Translations under genes and position numbers: made by a program | Shown here: one piece after another, positions 20,277 through 28,842 of the stretch | Numbering within the stretch: the stretch's first letter is position 1 | How the letters are laid out: each line of letters opens with the position of its first letter | The notes under the pieces: model-generated | The model's database searches: none | Told to the model about the DNA's origin: nothing | What the model saw: the letters and a program-made list of their open reading frames with translations, nothing else | NCBI GenBank assembly: GCA_902634455.1 | Contig: CACPKQ010000008.1 | Coordinates: 1 to 51,379 of the forward strand | Length of the DNA stretch: 51,379 nucleotides | Source: an uncultured Pelagibacteraceae bacterium | GTDB lineage: Bacteria; Pseudomonadota; Alphaproteobacteria; Pelagibacterales; Pelagibacteraceae | Direction: 5' to 3'

Positions 20277-21807
20277 AAACTATTACATAACAACTCCAAT
20301 TTATTATCCTTCTGCGAAACCTCATATGGGCCATGCGTACTCTAGTATAGTTGCCGATTTTTTTGCTCGATTAAAGAGGATTCAGGGATTTAATGTTTTT
20401 TTTTTAACAGGAACTGATGAACATGGACAAAAAATTCAAAGAGCAGCAAAAAAAAAAAATATGGATCCACTAACTTTTTGCGATGAAATTAGTAAAACTT
20501 TTAAAAATTTATCTAAAACATTAAATCTTTCAAACACAGATTTTATAAGAACTACAGAATCTAGACATGTAAAATCAGTTCAAAACTTATGGAATGTGCT
20601 AGAAAAAAAAGGTGAAATATATCTTTCGAAATATTCTGGCTGGTATTCAGTATCTGATGAAGCTTTTTATTCAGAAAATGAAATTAAAAACGAAAATAAT
20701 AATAAAACTTCTATAGTATCTGGTTCTCCTGTTGAATGGGTTGAAGAAGAGTCCTACTTTTTTAAACTTTCAAAATGGGAAAAACCTCTTCTTGAATTTT
20801 ACGAAAATAATCCAAATTTTATTTTACCTCAAGCTAGAAAAAATGAAGTTATTAATTTTGTAAAAGGTGGTTTAAAAGATTTGTCTGTAAGCAGAAAATC
20901 CTTTTCATGGGGAATAAAAGTTCCATCAAACAATGATCATGTTATTTATGTTTGGTTAGATGCACTTACCAATTACATTAGTGCATTAAATTATCCTAAC
21001 CAAGAAGATAGTCTGTACAAAAAATTTTGGCCAGCAACACTACATTTGATCGGTAAGGATATTCTAAGATTTCATGCTATATATTGGCCTGCTTTTTTAT
21101 TAGCTGCAAATATTCCTCTTCCAAAAAGAATTTATGGTCACGGTTGGATACTTTCTGGTGATGAAAAAATGTCTAAATCAAAAGGAAATATTTTAGATCC
21201 TTTAGAAATTATTGATAAATACGGTTTAGATCAATTGAGATATTATTTAATTAAAGAAGTATCTTTTGGAAATGACGGAAGTATTTCAAAAGACAAATTG
21301 GAAAGTTGTATCAATAGTGATTTAGCTAATAATTATGGTAATTTATGTCAAAGAGTTTTTTCTTTTAATGAAAAAAATTTAAGTTTATCAATACCAACAA
21401 AATCAAAATTTGAGAAAGAAGATCTAGAAATATTAAATAATTTTAAATTAAACTATAAATATTTAATTCAGAATATAGATAGTCAAAATATTAATTTTTA
21501 TGTTGATTTCATTGTAAATCATTTATTTGCGGCAAATAAATATTTTAATGATCAAGAACCATGGAAAAAAAAATCTGATCAAAAAAGGATGAGCACTATT
21601 GTCTATGTATCTTTGGAGTTAATTAGAAAACTATCTATTATGCTTTATCCAATTATTCCCGTAAGTGCTTCTAAAGTTTTAAGAGTTTTTAATATATCAG
21701 AAGATAAAATTGATTTTAACTCAATAATTGATAATGAGTTTTTAAAATCAGAAAATAAAATTAATAAAATTGGAATTTTATTTAAAAAAATTGATAATAA
21801 TGATTGA
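20269..21807 (+). CDS. metG: Methionyl-tRNA synthetase
   Basis: MetG charges initiator and elongator tRNA-Met. It is a class I enzyme: the HIGH-type motif is PHMGHAYS near residue 18, and KMSKSKGN carries the second ATP-binding signature. The connective region reads WYSVSDEAFYSE without the Cys knuckles of zinc-binding forms, as in other alphaproteobacterial MetRS. The protein ends at 512 residues with no C-terminal Trbp111-like dimerisation domain. It starts within holB and its stop overlaps the tatD start. Confidence 0.97.
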   Translation: MNKNYYITTPIYYPSAKPHMGHAYSSIVADFFARLKRIQGFNVFFLTGTDEHGQKIQRAAKKKNMDPLTFCDEISKTFKNLSKTLNLSNTDFIRTTESRHVKSVQNLWNVLEKKGEIYLSKYSGWYSVSDEAFYSENEIKNENNNKTSIVSGSPVEWVEEESYFFKLSKWEKPLLEFYENNPNFILPQARKNEVINFVKGGLKDLSVSRKSFSWGIKVPSNNDHVIYVWLDALTNYISALNYPNQEDSLYKKFWPATLHLIGKDILRFHAIYWPAFLLAANIPLPKRIYGHGWILSGDEKMSKSKGNILDPLEIIDKYGLDQLRYYLIKEVSFGNDGSISKDKLESCINSDLANNYGNLCQRVFSFNEKNLSLSIPTKSKFEKEDLEILNNFKLNYKYLIQNIDSQNINFYVDFIVNHLFAANKYFNDQEPWKKKSDQKRMSTIVYVSLELIRKLSIMLYPIIPVSASKVLRVFNISEDKIDFNSIIDNEFLKSENKINKIGILFKKIDNND

Positions 21808-22561
21808 TTCACATTGTCATCTTGATCACGAACCTTTGATAAATAATTTGAATAAAATTATTACTAGATCAAAAAATGTTGGAATAGAAAAACTATTAAC
21901 TATTTGCACTACAATTAATTCATACAAAAATATTCTTAAAATTGTTGAATCAGATCCTATTGTGTATGGGACTTTTGGGATACATCCTCATGAAACACAG
22001 AAAGATAAAGTTGATGTCAATTTTATAACTAACAAAATTTCAATTAATAAAAAAATAATTGGTGTAGGAGAAACTGGACTAGATTTTTATTACAATAATA
22101 GTGATAAAGACTCACAAATATTTAGTTTTAAAAATCATATTGAAGCTGCCTTAAAATTGAATATTCCTTTAATTGTTCATTCACGAAATGCTGAAAATGA
22201 AACTCTTAAAATTTTAAATGAATATAAAAAAGAAAATTTAAAAATTTTAATGCATTGTTTTACTGGAACAAATAAATTTGCTGAAAATCTTTTGCAATAT
22301 AATACATATTTTTCTGCAAGTGGGATTATTACATTTAAAAATACCATTGAATTACAAAACACTTTTAAAAAAATTCCTAATAATAGAATTTTAATTGAAA
22401 CTGATAGTCCTTTTTTGTCTCCTATTCCAATGAGAGGAAAAAAAAATGAACCCAGTTTCATTAAATTTACTTTAGAAAAACTTGCTGAAATAAAGAAAAT
22501 AAATATTGATAATCTTGACATGATTACAACAAATAATTTTAATAATCTTTTTTTTAATTAA
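21800..22561 (+). CDS. tatD: TatD family deoxyribonuclease
   Basis: TatD is a metal-dependent TIM-barrel hydrolase with DNase activity linked to DNA repair. The start at 21800 is chosen because it gives MIDSHCHLDH at once, with the HxH metal ligands. The frame also opens 30 bases earlier, but those residues are non-homologous. Other motifs are GETGLDFYY (Glu ligand), IVHSRNA, LMHCFTGT and IETDSPFLSP (Asp ligand). It overlaps the metG stop by 8 bases and ends TAATG into the next gene. Confidence 0.95.
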   Translation: MIDSHCHLDHEPLINNLNKIITRSKNVGIEKLLTICTTINSYKNILKIVESDPIVYGTFGIHPHETQKDKVDVNFITNKISINKKIIGVGETGLDFYYNNSDKDSQIFSFKNHIEAALKLNIPLIVHSRNAENETLKILNEYKKENLKILMHCFTGTNKFAENLLQYNTYFSASGIITFKNTIELQNTFKKIPNNRILIETDSPFLSPIPMRGKKNEPSFIKFTLEKLAEIKKINIDNLDMITTNNFNNLFFN

Positions 22562-23334
22562 TGTCTGTGAAATTTACAATATTGGGCTGTGGCTATTCTT
22601 TAGGTGTTCCACAAATAGACGGGAATTTTGGTAAATGCAATCCTAACAATAAAAAAAATTATAGAACACGATGCTCTGCATTAATTAGCTCTACTAATTT
22701 AAATATTTTAATTGATTCTTCTCCAGATATAAAAATACAATTAATAAAAAATAAAATTAAAAATATAGATAAAGTATTTTATACACACGAACACGCTGAT
22801 CAAACTCATGGAATAAATGATTTAAGGTTTTTTTACTTAAAAAATAAAACAAAAATTCCTGTTTTTGCCGATAATAAGACGCAAAATTATCTTTTATCAA
22901 CTTTTAAATATTGTTTCAAAAATGTATCTGAATATCCTCCTATTTTAAAAATAAATAAGCTTAAAAAAAAACATACTTTTACAGATAATACTGATAAAAT
23001 TTCAATCAAAAATATTAAAGTTCAGCATGGTAAAATTAAAAGTATTTGCTACATAATAAATAATAAATGTGCATATGCGAGTGATGTAAATAAAATTTTT
23101 AAAAAAGATATGAATAAATTTTCAAACCTAAAATATTTAATTATTGATTGTCTAAGGTATGACTCACATTATTCTCACTATAATCTTAATGATGTTCTTA
23201 GCTTAATTAAAATTATTAAACCTAAAAAAACAATTTTAACTAATCTAAATATCGATATGGATTATGGTAAATTAAAAAAAAAATTACCAAAAAATGTAAT
23301 TCCTGCTTATGATGGATTAAGTTTTTTAATTTAA
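22561..23334 (+). CDS. MBL-fold metal-dependent hydrolase (PhnP-like)
   Basis: This 257-residue protein has the metallo-beta-lactamase fold. The metal motif is YTHEHADQTHGINDLR (HxHxDx...H), with later ligands in VQHGKI and YASDVNK. The opening FTILGCGYSLGVPQIDG is typical of the alphaproteobacterial subfamily found downstream of tatD. Relatives include PhnP, a cyclic ribose phosphodiesterase, but no phn genes are present here, so a phosphodiester substrate is only a family-level guess. It is translationally coupled to tatD by TAATG. Confidence 0.85.
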   Translation: MSVKFTILGCGYSLGVPQIDGNFGKCNPNNKKNYRTRCSALISSTNLNILIDSSPDIKIQLIKNKIKNIDKVFYTHEHADQTHGINDLRFFYLKNKTKIPVFADNKTQNYLLSTFKYCFKNVSEYPPILKINKLKKKHTFTDNTDKISIKNIKVQHGKIKSICYIINNKCAYASDVNKIFKKDMNKFSNLKYLIIDCLRYDSHYSHYNLNDVLSLIKIIKPKKTILTNLNIDMDYGKLKKKLPKNVIPAYDGLSFLI

Positions 23335-23898
23335 AGCTTTTTCAATCGCTAATTTAATTTTTTTTGACATTGGGTTCGTAAAAGAAGCATATGTGTCAAT
23401 AATTTTCCCATCTTTACCAATTAAAATTTTATGAAAATTCCATTTAGGTATAGCTGAATTTCCGTGATTTTTTTTAGCCCACTTATATATTATATGTGCA
23501 TTTTCTCCCTTAACATCATTTTTACCCGTCATTGGAAAATTAATATTAAAATTGACTTCACAAAATTTTTTTATTTCTTCATTTGAGCCTGGTTCTTGTC
23601 CTCCAAATTGATTAGATGGGACTCCTAAAACAATGAAATCATTATTTTTATAAGTTGACCATAATTTTTGTAGATCTTTATATTGTTTAGTGAAACCACA
23701 GTTGCTCGCAACATTAACGAGTAATATTACTTTATCTTTATATTTATCTAAATTTAAAATATTTCCTTCAATGGAGTTGATTGAAAAATCAAAAAAAATT
23801 TTTTCATATTTGCTTTCACTATTATTTATAAACATTAAAGATATTAGTATTGTTAGTATATATATGTAAATTTGGTTCTTTTTAATTATTTTTTTCAT
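23326..23898 (-). CDS. Glutathione peroxidase family protein
   Basis: The protein reduces peroxides using a thiol. The catalytic Cys is in NVASNCGFTKQY and is a cysteine, not selenocysteine. GVPSNQFGGQEP (Gln) and KWNFHKILI (Trp) complete the catalytic set. The N-terminus MKKIIKKNQIYIYILTILIS resembles a signal peptide or anchor, suggesting a periplasmic location. The frame is open back to 23964, but I prefer the ATG at 23898: the longer form would overlap nhaA by over 80 bases and put odd residues before the signal peptide. It is convergent with the MBL gene (9-base overlap). Confidence 0.9.
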   Translation of the reverse strand: MKKIIKKNQIYIYILTILISLMFINNSESKYEKIFFDFSINSIEGNILNLDKYKDKVILLVNVASNCGFTKQYKDLQKLWSTYKNNDFIVLGVPSNQFGGQEPGSNEEIKKFCEVNFNINFPMTGKNDVKGENAHIIYKWAKKNHGNSAIPKWNFHKILIGKDGKIIDTYASFTNPMSKKIKLAIEKALN

Positions 23899-25066
23899 TC
23901 TTATTGGTAAGCAATAGTAAAAAATATCCAAATAAAGTAGATAATAATGATCCTGATAAAACACCTATTTTTACACCATCCATATATTCAGTGTTTTCTA
24001 CGAATGCAAGATTACCAACAAACAAACTCATGGTGAATCCTATTCCTGTTAAGATTCCAACGCCATAAAAACTCAACCAATTACAATTAGTTGGCAGTTG
24101 TGCAAAACCAATTTTAATAGATAGGTATGAAAAAATAAAAACACCTAATTGTTTACCTATGAAAAGTCCAAGTAATATGCCCAAAGGAACAGGAAGTAAA
24201 AATGATGAAAACGATAATCCCTCTAAAGAAACACCGGCATTAGCAAATGCAAATATTGGCATTATAAAATAAGCTACGTAAGGGCTTATATTATGTTCAA
24301 TTTTTACTAATAAAGAAAAATCATGTTCTTTTTTTCTATGTGGAATAATAGTTCCAAGAAGAACTCCTGCGATTGTTGCATGAACTCCAGATTTATAAGT
24401 AAAATACCATAATACTAAACCAAGAATTAAATAAGGTAAAAATTTCTTAACTCCAAATTTATTTATAATTAAAAGAAAAATAAATACTAAAAATAAAATT
24501 ATCAGATTTGTAACATTTAAATCTCCAGTGTAAAAAAATGCAATTATAATTATAGCACCGAGATCATCAATAATTGCCAGAGCTGTTAAAAATACTTTTA
24601 AAGATATTGGGATTCTTGATCCCAGGAGAGATAAAATTCCAATTGAAAAAGCGATATCAGTAGCAGAAGGTATAGCCCAACCATTTAAAGTTTCAGGATT
24701 ATTAAAGTTAATATATATATAAATTAATGCAGGTACAAGCATACCACCGACAGCGCCAATAACAGGTAGAGTTGCTTGTTTAGTAGTAGATAGTTCTCCT
24801 TGAATAAATTCTCTTTTGATTTCTAATGTTACAAAAAAGAAAAATATGGCCATCAAAGCATCATTTATCCAATGTAAGAGTGATAATTTAAGACCAAAAT
24901 TATTTATACCAATAAAAAAATATTTTTGTAAAGAATTAAAGTATAGTTCAGATAATGAAGAATTACTTATAATTAAAGCTATAATTGCACTAATTAATAA
25001 AAGTAAACCACTGGCAGCTTCTAGTTTAAAAAACCATCTAAATGGAGCGGAAATATAATTAAGCAT
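23882..25066 (-). CDS. nhaA: Na+/H+ antiporter NhaA
   Basis: NhaA exchanges protons for sodium across the inner membrane and controls sodium and pH balance. The 394 residues form about 11-12 helices. Diagnostic stretches include WINDALMAIFFFFVTLEIKR, AIPSATDIAFSIGIL with the T-D-I-A crossing region, and LTALAIIDDLGAIIIIAFFY with the paired Asp residues of the ion site. The C-terminus includes GVGILTGIGFTMSLFVG. It lies between the zinc-ribbon gene (one-base spacing) and glutathione peroxidase (17-base overlap), so all three are probably one transcript. Confidence 0.96.
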   Translation of the reverse strand: MLNYISAPFRWFFKLEAASGLLLLISAIIALIISNSSLSELYFNSLQKYFFIGINNFGLKLSLLHWINDALMAIFFFFVTLEIKREFIQGELSTTKQATLPVIGAVGGMLVPALIYIYINFNNPETLNGWAIPSATDIAFSIGILSLLGSRIPISLKVFLTALAIIDDLGAIIIIAFFYTGDLNVTNLIILFLVFIFLLIINKFGVKKFLPYLILGLVLWYFTYKSGVHATIAGVLLGTIIPHRKKEHDFSLLVKIEHNISPYVAYFIMPIFAFANAGVSLEGLSFSSFLLPVPLGILLGLFIGKQLGVFIFSYLSIKIGFAQLPTNCNWLSFYGVGILTGIGFTMSLFVGNLAFVENTEYMDGVKIGVLSGSLLSTLFGYFLLLLTNKNEKNN

Positions 25067-25468
25067 CTATTTAATAAGATCAATAATAAATAATTTAATA
25101 TCTTTTAAAGTTTCATATAAATTATTTAAATATACTTCAATATTAGGAAATATATGAGCGATTTCATTTTTAAAAGTATCAATAATTATTATTAATGTTG
25201 CAAAGGAAATAATTATTACAAGAAAAAGTTTAAAATAGTTTTTATTATCAGCAGCTTTTATTTCTATTTTTTGACTTTCGTCTTTAGCTACCTTATTAAC
25301 ATTTTTTTTAATTTCTTCATTTTTAAGTATTTTTTCTTCAGTTATTTTTTCTTTTATAAAGAACCATTTATGTTGACAACTTCCACATTGTAACATTCTA
25401 CCCTTTGAAGGAATTAAATCATCTTGAACATTGAAGCTTTTTGAACAACTCTCACATCTTATAAGCAT
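25067..25468 (-). CDS. Zinc-ribbon (MJ0042-type) single-pass membrane protein
   Basis: The N-terminal 36 residues (MLIRCESCSKSFNVQD...LQCGSCQHKWFF) form the two-CxxC MJ0042 zinc ribbon common in alphaproteobacterial hypothetical proteins. A charged Lys/Glu-rich linker follows to about residue 75. One transmembrane helix (FKLFLVIIISFATLIIIID) and a short tail complete the protein. The function is unknown; such proteins are often near ftsE/ftsX, but those genes are not here. It lies directly upstream of nhaA on the same strand. Confidence 0.8.
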   Translation of the reverse strand: MLIRCESCSKSFNVQDDLIPSKGRMLQCGSCQHKWFFIKEKITEEKILKNEEIKKNVNKVAKDESQKIEIKAADNKNYFKLFLVIIISFATLIIIIDTFKNEIAHIFPNIEVYLNNLYETLKDIKLFIIDLIK

Positions 25469-25563
25469 TACTAATATATATCAGATTCTTAATAAATTAC
25501 TTTATTTTTACTGTTGTTTATGCTTTAAAAAAACCAACATGTACTGTATTAGTATCCAATTAA

Positions 25564-25640
<77 letters not shown>

Positions 25641-25647
25641 TTGAGAT

Positions 25648-25929
25648 ATGAAAAAAGCAAAAATATATAAACCTGGAAAAACTGCTATGCAATCAGGTAC
25701 AAAAAAATATAACAAGTGGGTAATAGAGTTTATTACAAAAAAACCAGGTATTAACCCATTAATGGGATGGGAAAGCTCAACAGATACTTTTACTGAGGTT
25801 AAATTAGAATTTTCTACAAAGGACTCGGCTATACAATATGCAAAAAAAAATCAAATAGACTTTGAATTAATAGAATCAAAAAATAGAAAAATTGTAAAAA
25901 AGTCATATTCTGATAATTTTATAAAATAA
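25648..25929 (+). CDS. NDUFS4-like NADH dehydrogenase accessory subunit (ETC complex I)
   Basis: This 93-residue protein matches the NDUFS4/AQDQ accessory subunit of respiratory complex I (PF04800). Supporting segments are [16 protein letters not shown]-containing [20 protein letters not shown], and [17 protein letters not shown], all hallmarks of this family in alphaproteobacteria and mitochondria. It probably sits on the peripheral arm of complex I near the NADH module. It stands outside any nuo cluster here, as is usual for this gene. The SbmA-like gene starts five bases later. Confidence 0.9.
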   Translation: MKKAKIYKPGKTAMQSGTKKYNKWVIEFITKKPGINPLMGWESSTDTFTEVKLEFSTKDSAIQYAKKNQIDFELIESKNRKIVKKSYSDNFIK

Positions 25930-25934
25930 TTAAA

Positions 25935-26930
25935 ATGTTTAAATTTTTTTTACAAAAAAAATGGTTTCTTTGGAGTATTTTTGGTTCACTATTAATCCTA
26001 GTATCAACCTGGTATCAAGTTCAACTAGATGTTAAGATAAATGAATGGTTTGGTGAATTTTATGATACCCTTCAAAAAGCTTTAACTACTCCAAACTCAG
26101 TTTCTGAAAGTGAATTTATTGGTTACTTATTTACTTTTGCAAAAATAGCTGGTCTTTGGATCATAATTGCTGTTCTCACAGGTTTTTTTACTAGTCACTG
26201 GGTATTTAGATGGAGAACGGCTATGGCTGATTACTATCATGAACAGTGGTTAAAAGCTAGATTAACTGAAGGTGCTTCTCAAAGAGTTCAGGAAGATACT
26301 TTAAAATTTGCAAGAATTATGGAAGGCCTAGGAACAGGTCTGCTTGATAGTATTATGACATTGATTGCGTTTACTCCAATATTGTGGGGACTTTCAAAAC
26401 AAATAGATGTTTTACCTTGGATAGGTGAGGTTGATCATGCTTTGGTATGGGTAGCTATTCTGTCAGCTTTAGGTGGTACTATACTACTAGCAGCTGTTGG
26501 AATTAAATTACCAGGTATAGAATATGACATCCAAAAAGAGGAAGCTGGATATAGAAAAGAACTTGTCCACGGTGAAGATGATCCTATAAGAGCAGCACCT
26601 CCAACTATTGGACAATTATATAATAGAGTTAGAGGGATACATTACAAATCTTATTTTCACTATTTATACTTTAATACTGTAAAATGGAGTTACTTCCAAG
26701 GAATGGTGATTGTTCCTTATTTAGCATTAGCACCAACAATAGTAACTGGTGCAATAACTTTGGGATTTGTTCAACAAATAACAAGAGCTTTTGGCAGAGT
26801 TGAAGGATCTTTACAATACTTGGTTAAAAGTTGGTCAATAATAGTTGAACTTATATCAGTATGGAAGAGATTAAGAGAGTTTGAGGCAAAATTACATTCT
26901 GTAGAAAATGATAGCACTTTAAAAATTTAA
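25935..26930 (+). CDS. sbmA: SbmA/BacA-like peptide transporter
   Basis: SbmA/BacA are homodimeric inner-membrane proteins that import peptides using the proton gradient. They resemble ABC transporter membrane domains but have no ATPase. About seven helices are visible. Family blocks include TWYQVQLDVKINEWFGEFYDT near the N-terminus, WRTAMADYYHEQW, EGASQRVQEDTLKFARIMEG, and VKSWSIIVELISVWKRLREF at the C-terminus. The 331-residue length is somewhat shorter than E. coli SbmA (about 400). No ATP-binding domain is present. glpX follows after two bases. Confidence 0.9.
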   Translation: MFKFFLQKKWFLWSIFGSLLILVSTWYQVQLDVKINEWFGEFYDTLQKALTTPNSVSESEFIGYLFTFAKIAGLWIIIAVLTGFFTSHWVFRWRTAMADYYHEQWLKARLTEGASQRVQEDTLKFARIMEGLGTGLLDSIMTLIAFTPILWGLSKQIDVLPWIGEVDHALVWVAILSALGGTILLAAVGIKLPGIEYDIQKEEAGYRKELVHGEDDPIRAAPPTIGQLYNRVRGIHYKSYFHYLYFNTVKWSYFQGMVIVPYLALAPTIVTGAITLGFVQQITRAFGRVEGSLQYLVKSWSIIVELISVWKRLREFEAKLHSVENDSTLKI

Positions 26931-26932
26931 TA

Positions 26933-27886
26933 GTGAAAATAGTGAAAATTGATAAAACATTAGTTGATAAATTTATTAACATCACATCGATGTCAGCAAT
27001 AGCTTGTCATAAACACATTGGAAAAAATGATAAAATTATTGCTGATAAAGCTGCAACTGACAATATGAGAGAGAACTTAAATAAATTAGATATTAATGGC
27101 AAAGTTGTAATTGGCGAAGGTGAATTAGATGATGCTCCAATGCTTTATATAGGTGAAAAACTAGGAACAGGAAAAGGTCCTTTTCTTGATATTGCGGTTG
27201 ATCCTTTGGAAGGTACGAATTTTGCTGCACAGAATTTGCCAGGAGCATTATCAGTTATGGCTATAGCTTTAAAAGGAAATTTATTCAATGCTCCTGAAAC
27301 TTACATGGATAAATTAGCAGTTGGAAAAGATGTACCAAAAGATGCTACTGACCTCGATTTTTCTATTGAAAAAAATATAAAAAATATTGCAGAATCAAAA
27401 AACAAAAACATAAATCAAATAACTGCTTGTTTGCTCAATAGACCAAGACACAAGGAGATAATTAACAAACTAAGAAATTTAAATGTAAATTTAAAGTTAA
27501 TATCAGATGGAGATGTTTCTGGAGCTCTTCTTGTAACAGATAAAAAATATAAAGTAGATATATTTCTTGGTATTGGGGGAGGTCCAGAAGGGGTTTTGGC
27601 TGCATCAGCCTTAGATGCTTTTGATTGTAAATTTCAAGGAAGATTTCTATTTAAAACTGATAAAGATATATTTAGAGCCAAAGAAATGGGTATATCTGAT
27701 TTAAATAAGAAATATGAATTACACGAAATAGTTAAAGGTGATTCAGTTTTTTGTGCAACTGGTATAACCACTGGTGATCTTGTTAATGGTGTTAAAATAA
27801 TTGATAAAAATTTCATTACAGAAACTCTTGTTACACACAAAAACACTTCAATCAATATTGTAAAAAAAGAGGTACCAATTACTTGA
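26933..27886 (+). CDS. glpX: Class II fructose-1,6-bisphosphatase GlpX
   Basis: GlpX removes the 1-phosphate from fructose-1,6-bisphosphate in gluconeogenesis. Metal and substrate motifs are GEGELDDAPMLYIGEKLG and AVDPLEGTNFAAQNLPGALSV, with GIGGGPEGVLAASAL and CATGITTGD near the C-terminus. The 317 residues match the family. Translation must start at a GTG: one at 26933 and a second in frame at 26942 lie within a short repeat (GTGAAAATA GTGAAAATT). No in-frame ATG precedes the conserved TSMSAIACHKHIG block. The stop codon lies inside the likely tRNA-Glu promoter. Confidence 0.95.
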   Translation: MKIVKIDKTLVDKFINITSMSAIACHKHIGKNDKIIADKAATDNMRENLNKLDINGKVVIGEGELDDAPMLYIGEKLGTGKGPFLDIAVDPLEGTNFAAQNLPGALSVMAIALKGNLFNAPETYMDKLAVGKDVPKDATDLDFSIEKNIKNIAESKNKNINQITACLLNRPRHKEIINKLRNLNVNLKLISDGDVSGALLVTDKKYKVDIFLGIGGGPEGVLAASALDAFDCKFQGRFLFKTDKDIFRAKEMGISDLNKKYELHEIVKGDSVFCATGITTGDLVNGVKIIDKNFITETLVTHKNTSINIVKKEVPIT

Positions 27887-27911
27887 TTAAATATTATATT
27901 TGCAATAAAAG
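27883..27911 (+). promoter_or_regulatory. Probable promoter of tRNA-Glu, overlapping the glpX stop
   Basis: TTGATT at 27883-27888 and TAAAAG at 27906-27911 are 17 bases apart, placing the start near 27918, four bases before the tRNA. The -35 hexamer is the same as the one proposed for tRNA-Lys at 10853 and contains the glpX TGA stop. Seen by eye only. Confidence 0.42.
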
Positions 27912-27921
27912 ATCTTCCTTT

Positions 27922-27996
27922 GGTCCCTTCGTCTATCGGTTAGGACACATGGTTTTCATCCATGAAAGAGGGGTTCGATTCCCCTAGGGACCGCCA
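27922..27996 (+). tRNA. tRNA-Glu (anticodon TTC)
   Basis: Acceptor GGTCCCT pairs with AGGGACC, then discriminator G and an encoded CCA. The anticodon stem CATGG/CCATG encloses TTTTCAT, giving TTC. The T arm GGGG/CCCC encloses TTCGATT. The gene is 75 bases long. It marks the left border of the oxygenase and glycosyltransferase block, but I saw no repeat of its 3' end near the integrase. Confidence 0.97.
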
Positions 27997-28027
27997 TTGA
28001 ATTATAGTATAATATTTATTAATTAAA

Positions 28028-28573
28028 ATGAGAAAAGCACTTTTTGCATACACTAATAAATTATATTCTTTGGAAAAAATAAAAGAAATTAATTCTGTTA
28101 TTGATCAAAACTTACATTCAAGTAAAGATTATCCTGCTGCAAAAACAACAAAAACGTCTGAAGTTAAATTTATACACTTTGGTAGAATAGGTAAATTTTT
28201 ATTGCCGTTTACACAATTTGTTTTATCATCAAATAAGACTAATTTTGGTTTCGATTTACATCAATTAACTGCTGATGAGGTTTTAAATTATAATGTTTAT
28301 AAAAAAAATACTGAGTATGATTGGCATATAGATGCAGAACTTGAAAAACCCTTATTTGATATTAAATTGACATGTTTGCTTAACTGCTCAGATTCATCAT
28401 ACGATGGTGGAGATCTATGCTTATTTAGTGGCAAGGAGAGAATTTGTGAGGAATTTAATACACCAGGTAGTATTATTGTATTTCCCTCTTTTATTAATCA
28501 TAGAGTAACAAAAGTCAAATCAGGAGAAAGAAAAACTTTGGCTGTTTGGTGGAGTGGACCAAAATTTAGATAA
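28028..28573 (+). CDS. 2-oxoglutarate/Fe(II)-dependent oxygenase, PKHD-hydroxylase-like
   Basis: This 181-residue protein has the double-stranded beta-helix fold of Fe(II)/2-oxoglutarate oxygenases. The iron ligands are visible as HID in YDWHIDAEL and His in FINHRVTKV, and the 2-oxoglutarate Arg is in GERKTLAVWWSGP. GGDLCLFSG sits between them, as in PKHD-type/PiuC-like hydroxylases. The substrate is unknown. PiuC-like proteins often accompany iron-siderophore receptors, but no such receptor is present. It follows tRNA-Glu, and a GIY-YIG gene begins 10 bases after it. Confidence 0.8.
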   Translation: MRKALFAYTNKLYSLEKIKEINSVIDQNLHSSKDYPAAKTTKTSEVKFIHFGRIGKFLLPFTQFVLSSNKTNFGFDLHQLTADEVLNYNVYKKNTEYDWHIDAELEKPLFDIKLTCLLNCSDSSYDGGDLCLFSGKERICEEFNTPGSIIVFPSFINHRVTKVKSGERKTLAVWWSGPKFR

Positions 28574-28583
28574 TTCTGTTTTG

Positions 28584-28838
28584 ATGGCTTTTTATGTTTA
28601 TATGATCAAAACTATATCGAGTTCAGTAAAAAAAAGTTATGTTGGATTTTCAAACAATGTCAATAAAAGATTAAAAAAACACAATTCCAATAAAGGAGCT
28701 AAATCAACAAAGGGCCATAAATGGAAATTAATTTATCAAAAAAAATTTGCATCAAAAAGTAAAGCTATGTCTTTTGAATATAAGTTAAAAAATGATAAAA
28801 AAAAAAGACTATCTATACTAAAAAAATTTTACAATTAA
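28584..28838 (+). CDS. GIY-YIG domain protein (UPF0213/YhbQ-like)
   Basis: This 84-residue single-domain protein has the GIY-YIG nuclease fold. The motif appears as FYVYMIKT and KKSYVGFSNNVNKRLKKHN, followed by the conserved Lys/His segment and FEYKLKN (a Glu-containing helix), like UPF0213 proteins. Nuclease activity of this subgroup is generally unproven. The ATG at 28584 is preferred over an in-frame start at 28554 that lies within the preceding gene. It is likely co-transcribed with the oxygenase and the glycosyltransferase genes. Confidence 0.82.
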   Translation: MAFYVYMIKTISSSVKKSYVGFSNNVNKRLKKHNSNKGAKSTKGHKWKLIYQKKFASKSKAMSFEYKLKNDKKKRLSILKKFYN

Positions 28839-28842
28839 TCTT

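Noticed and set aside
27972-27996. Integration site at the tRNA-Glu 3' end
   Set aside because: The last 25 bases of the tRNA were not found repeated near the integrase or in the gaps to 35313.
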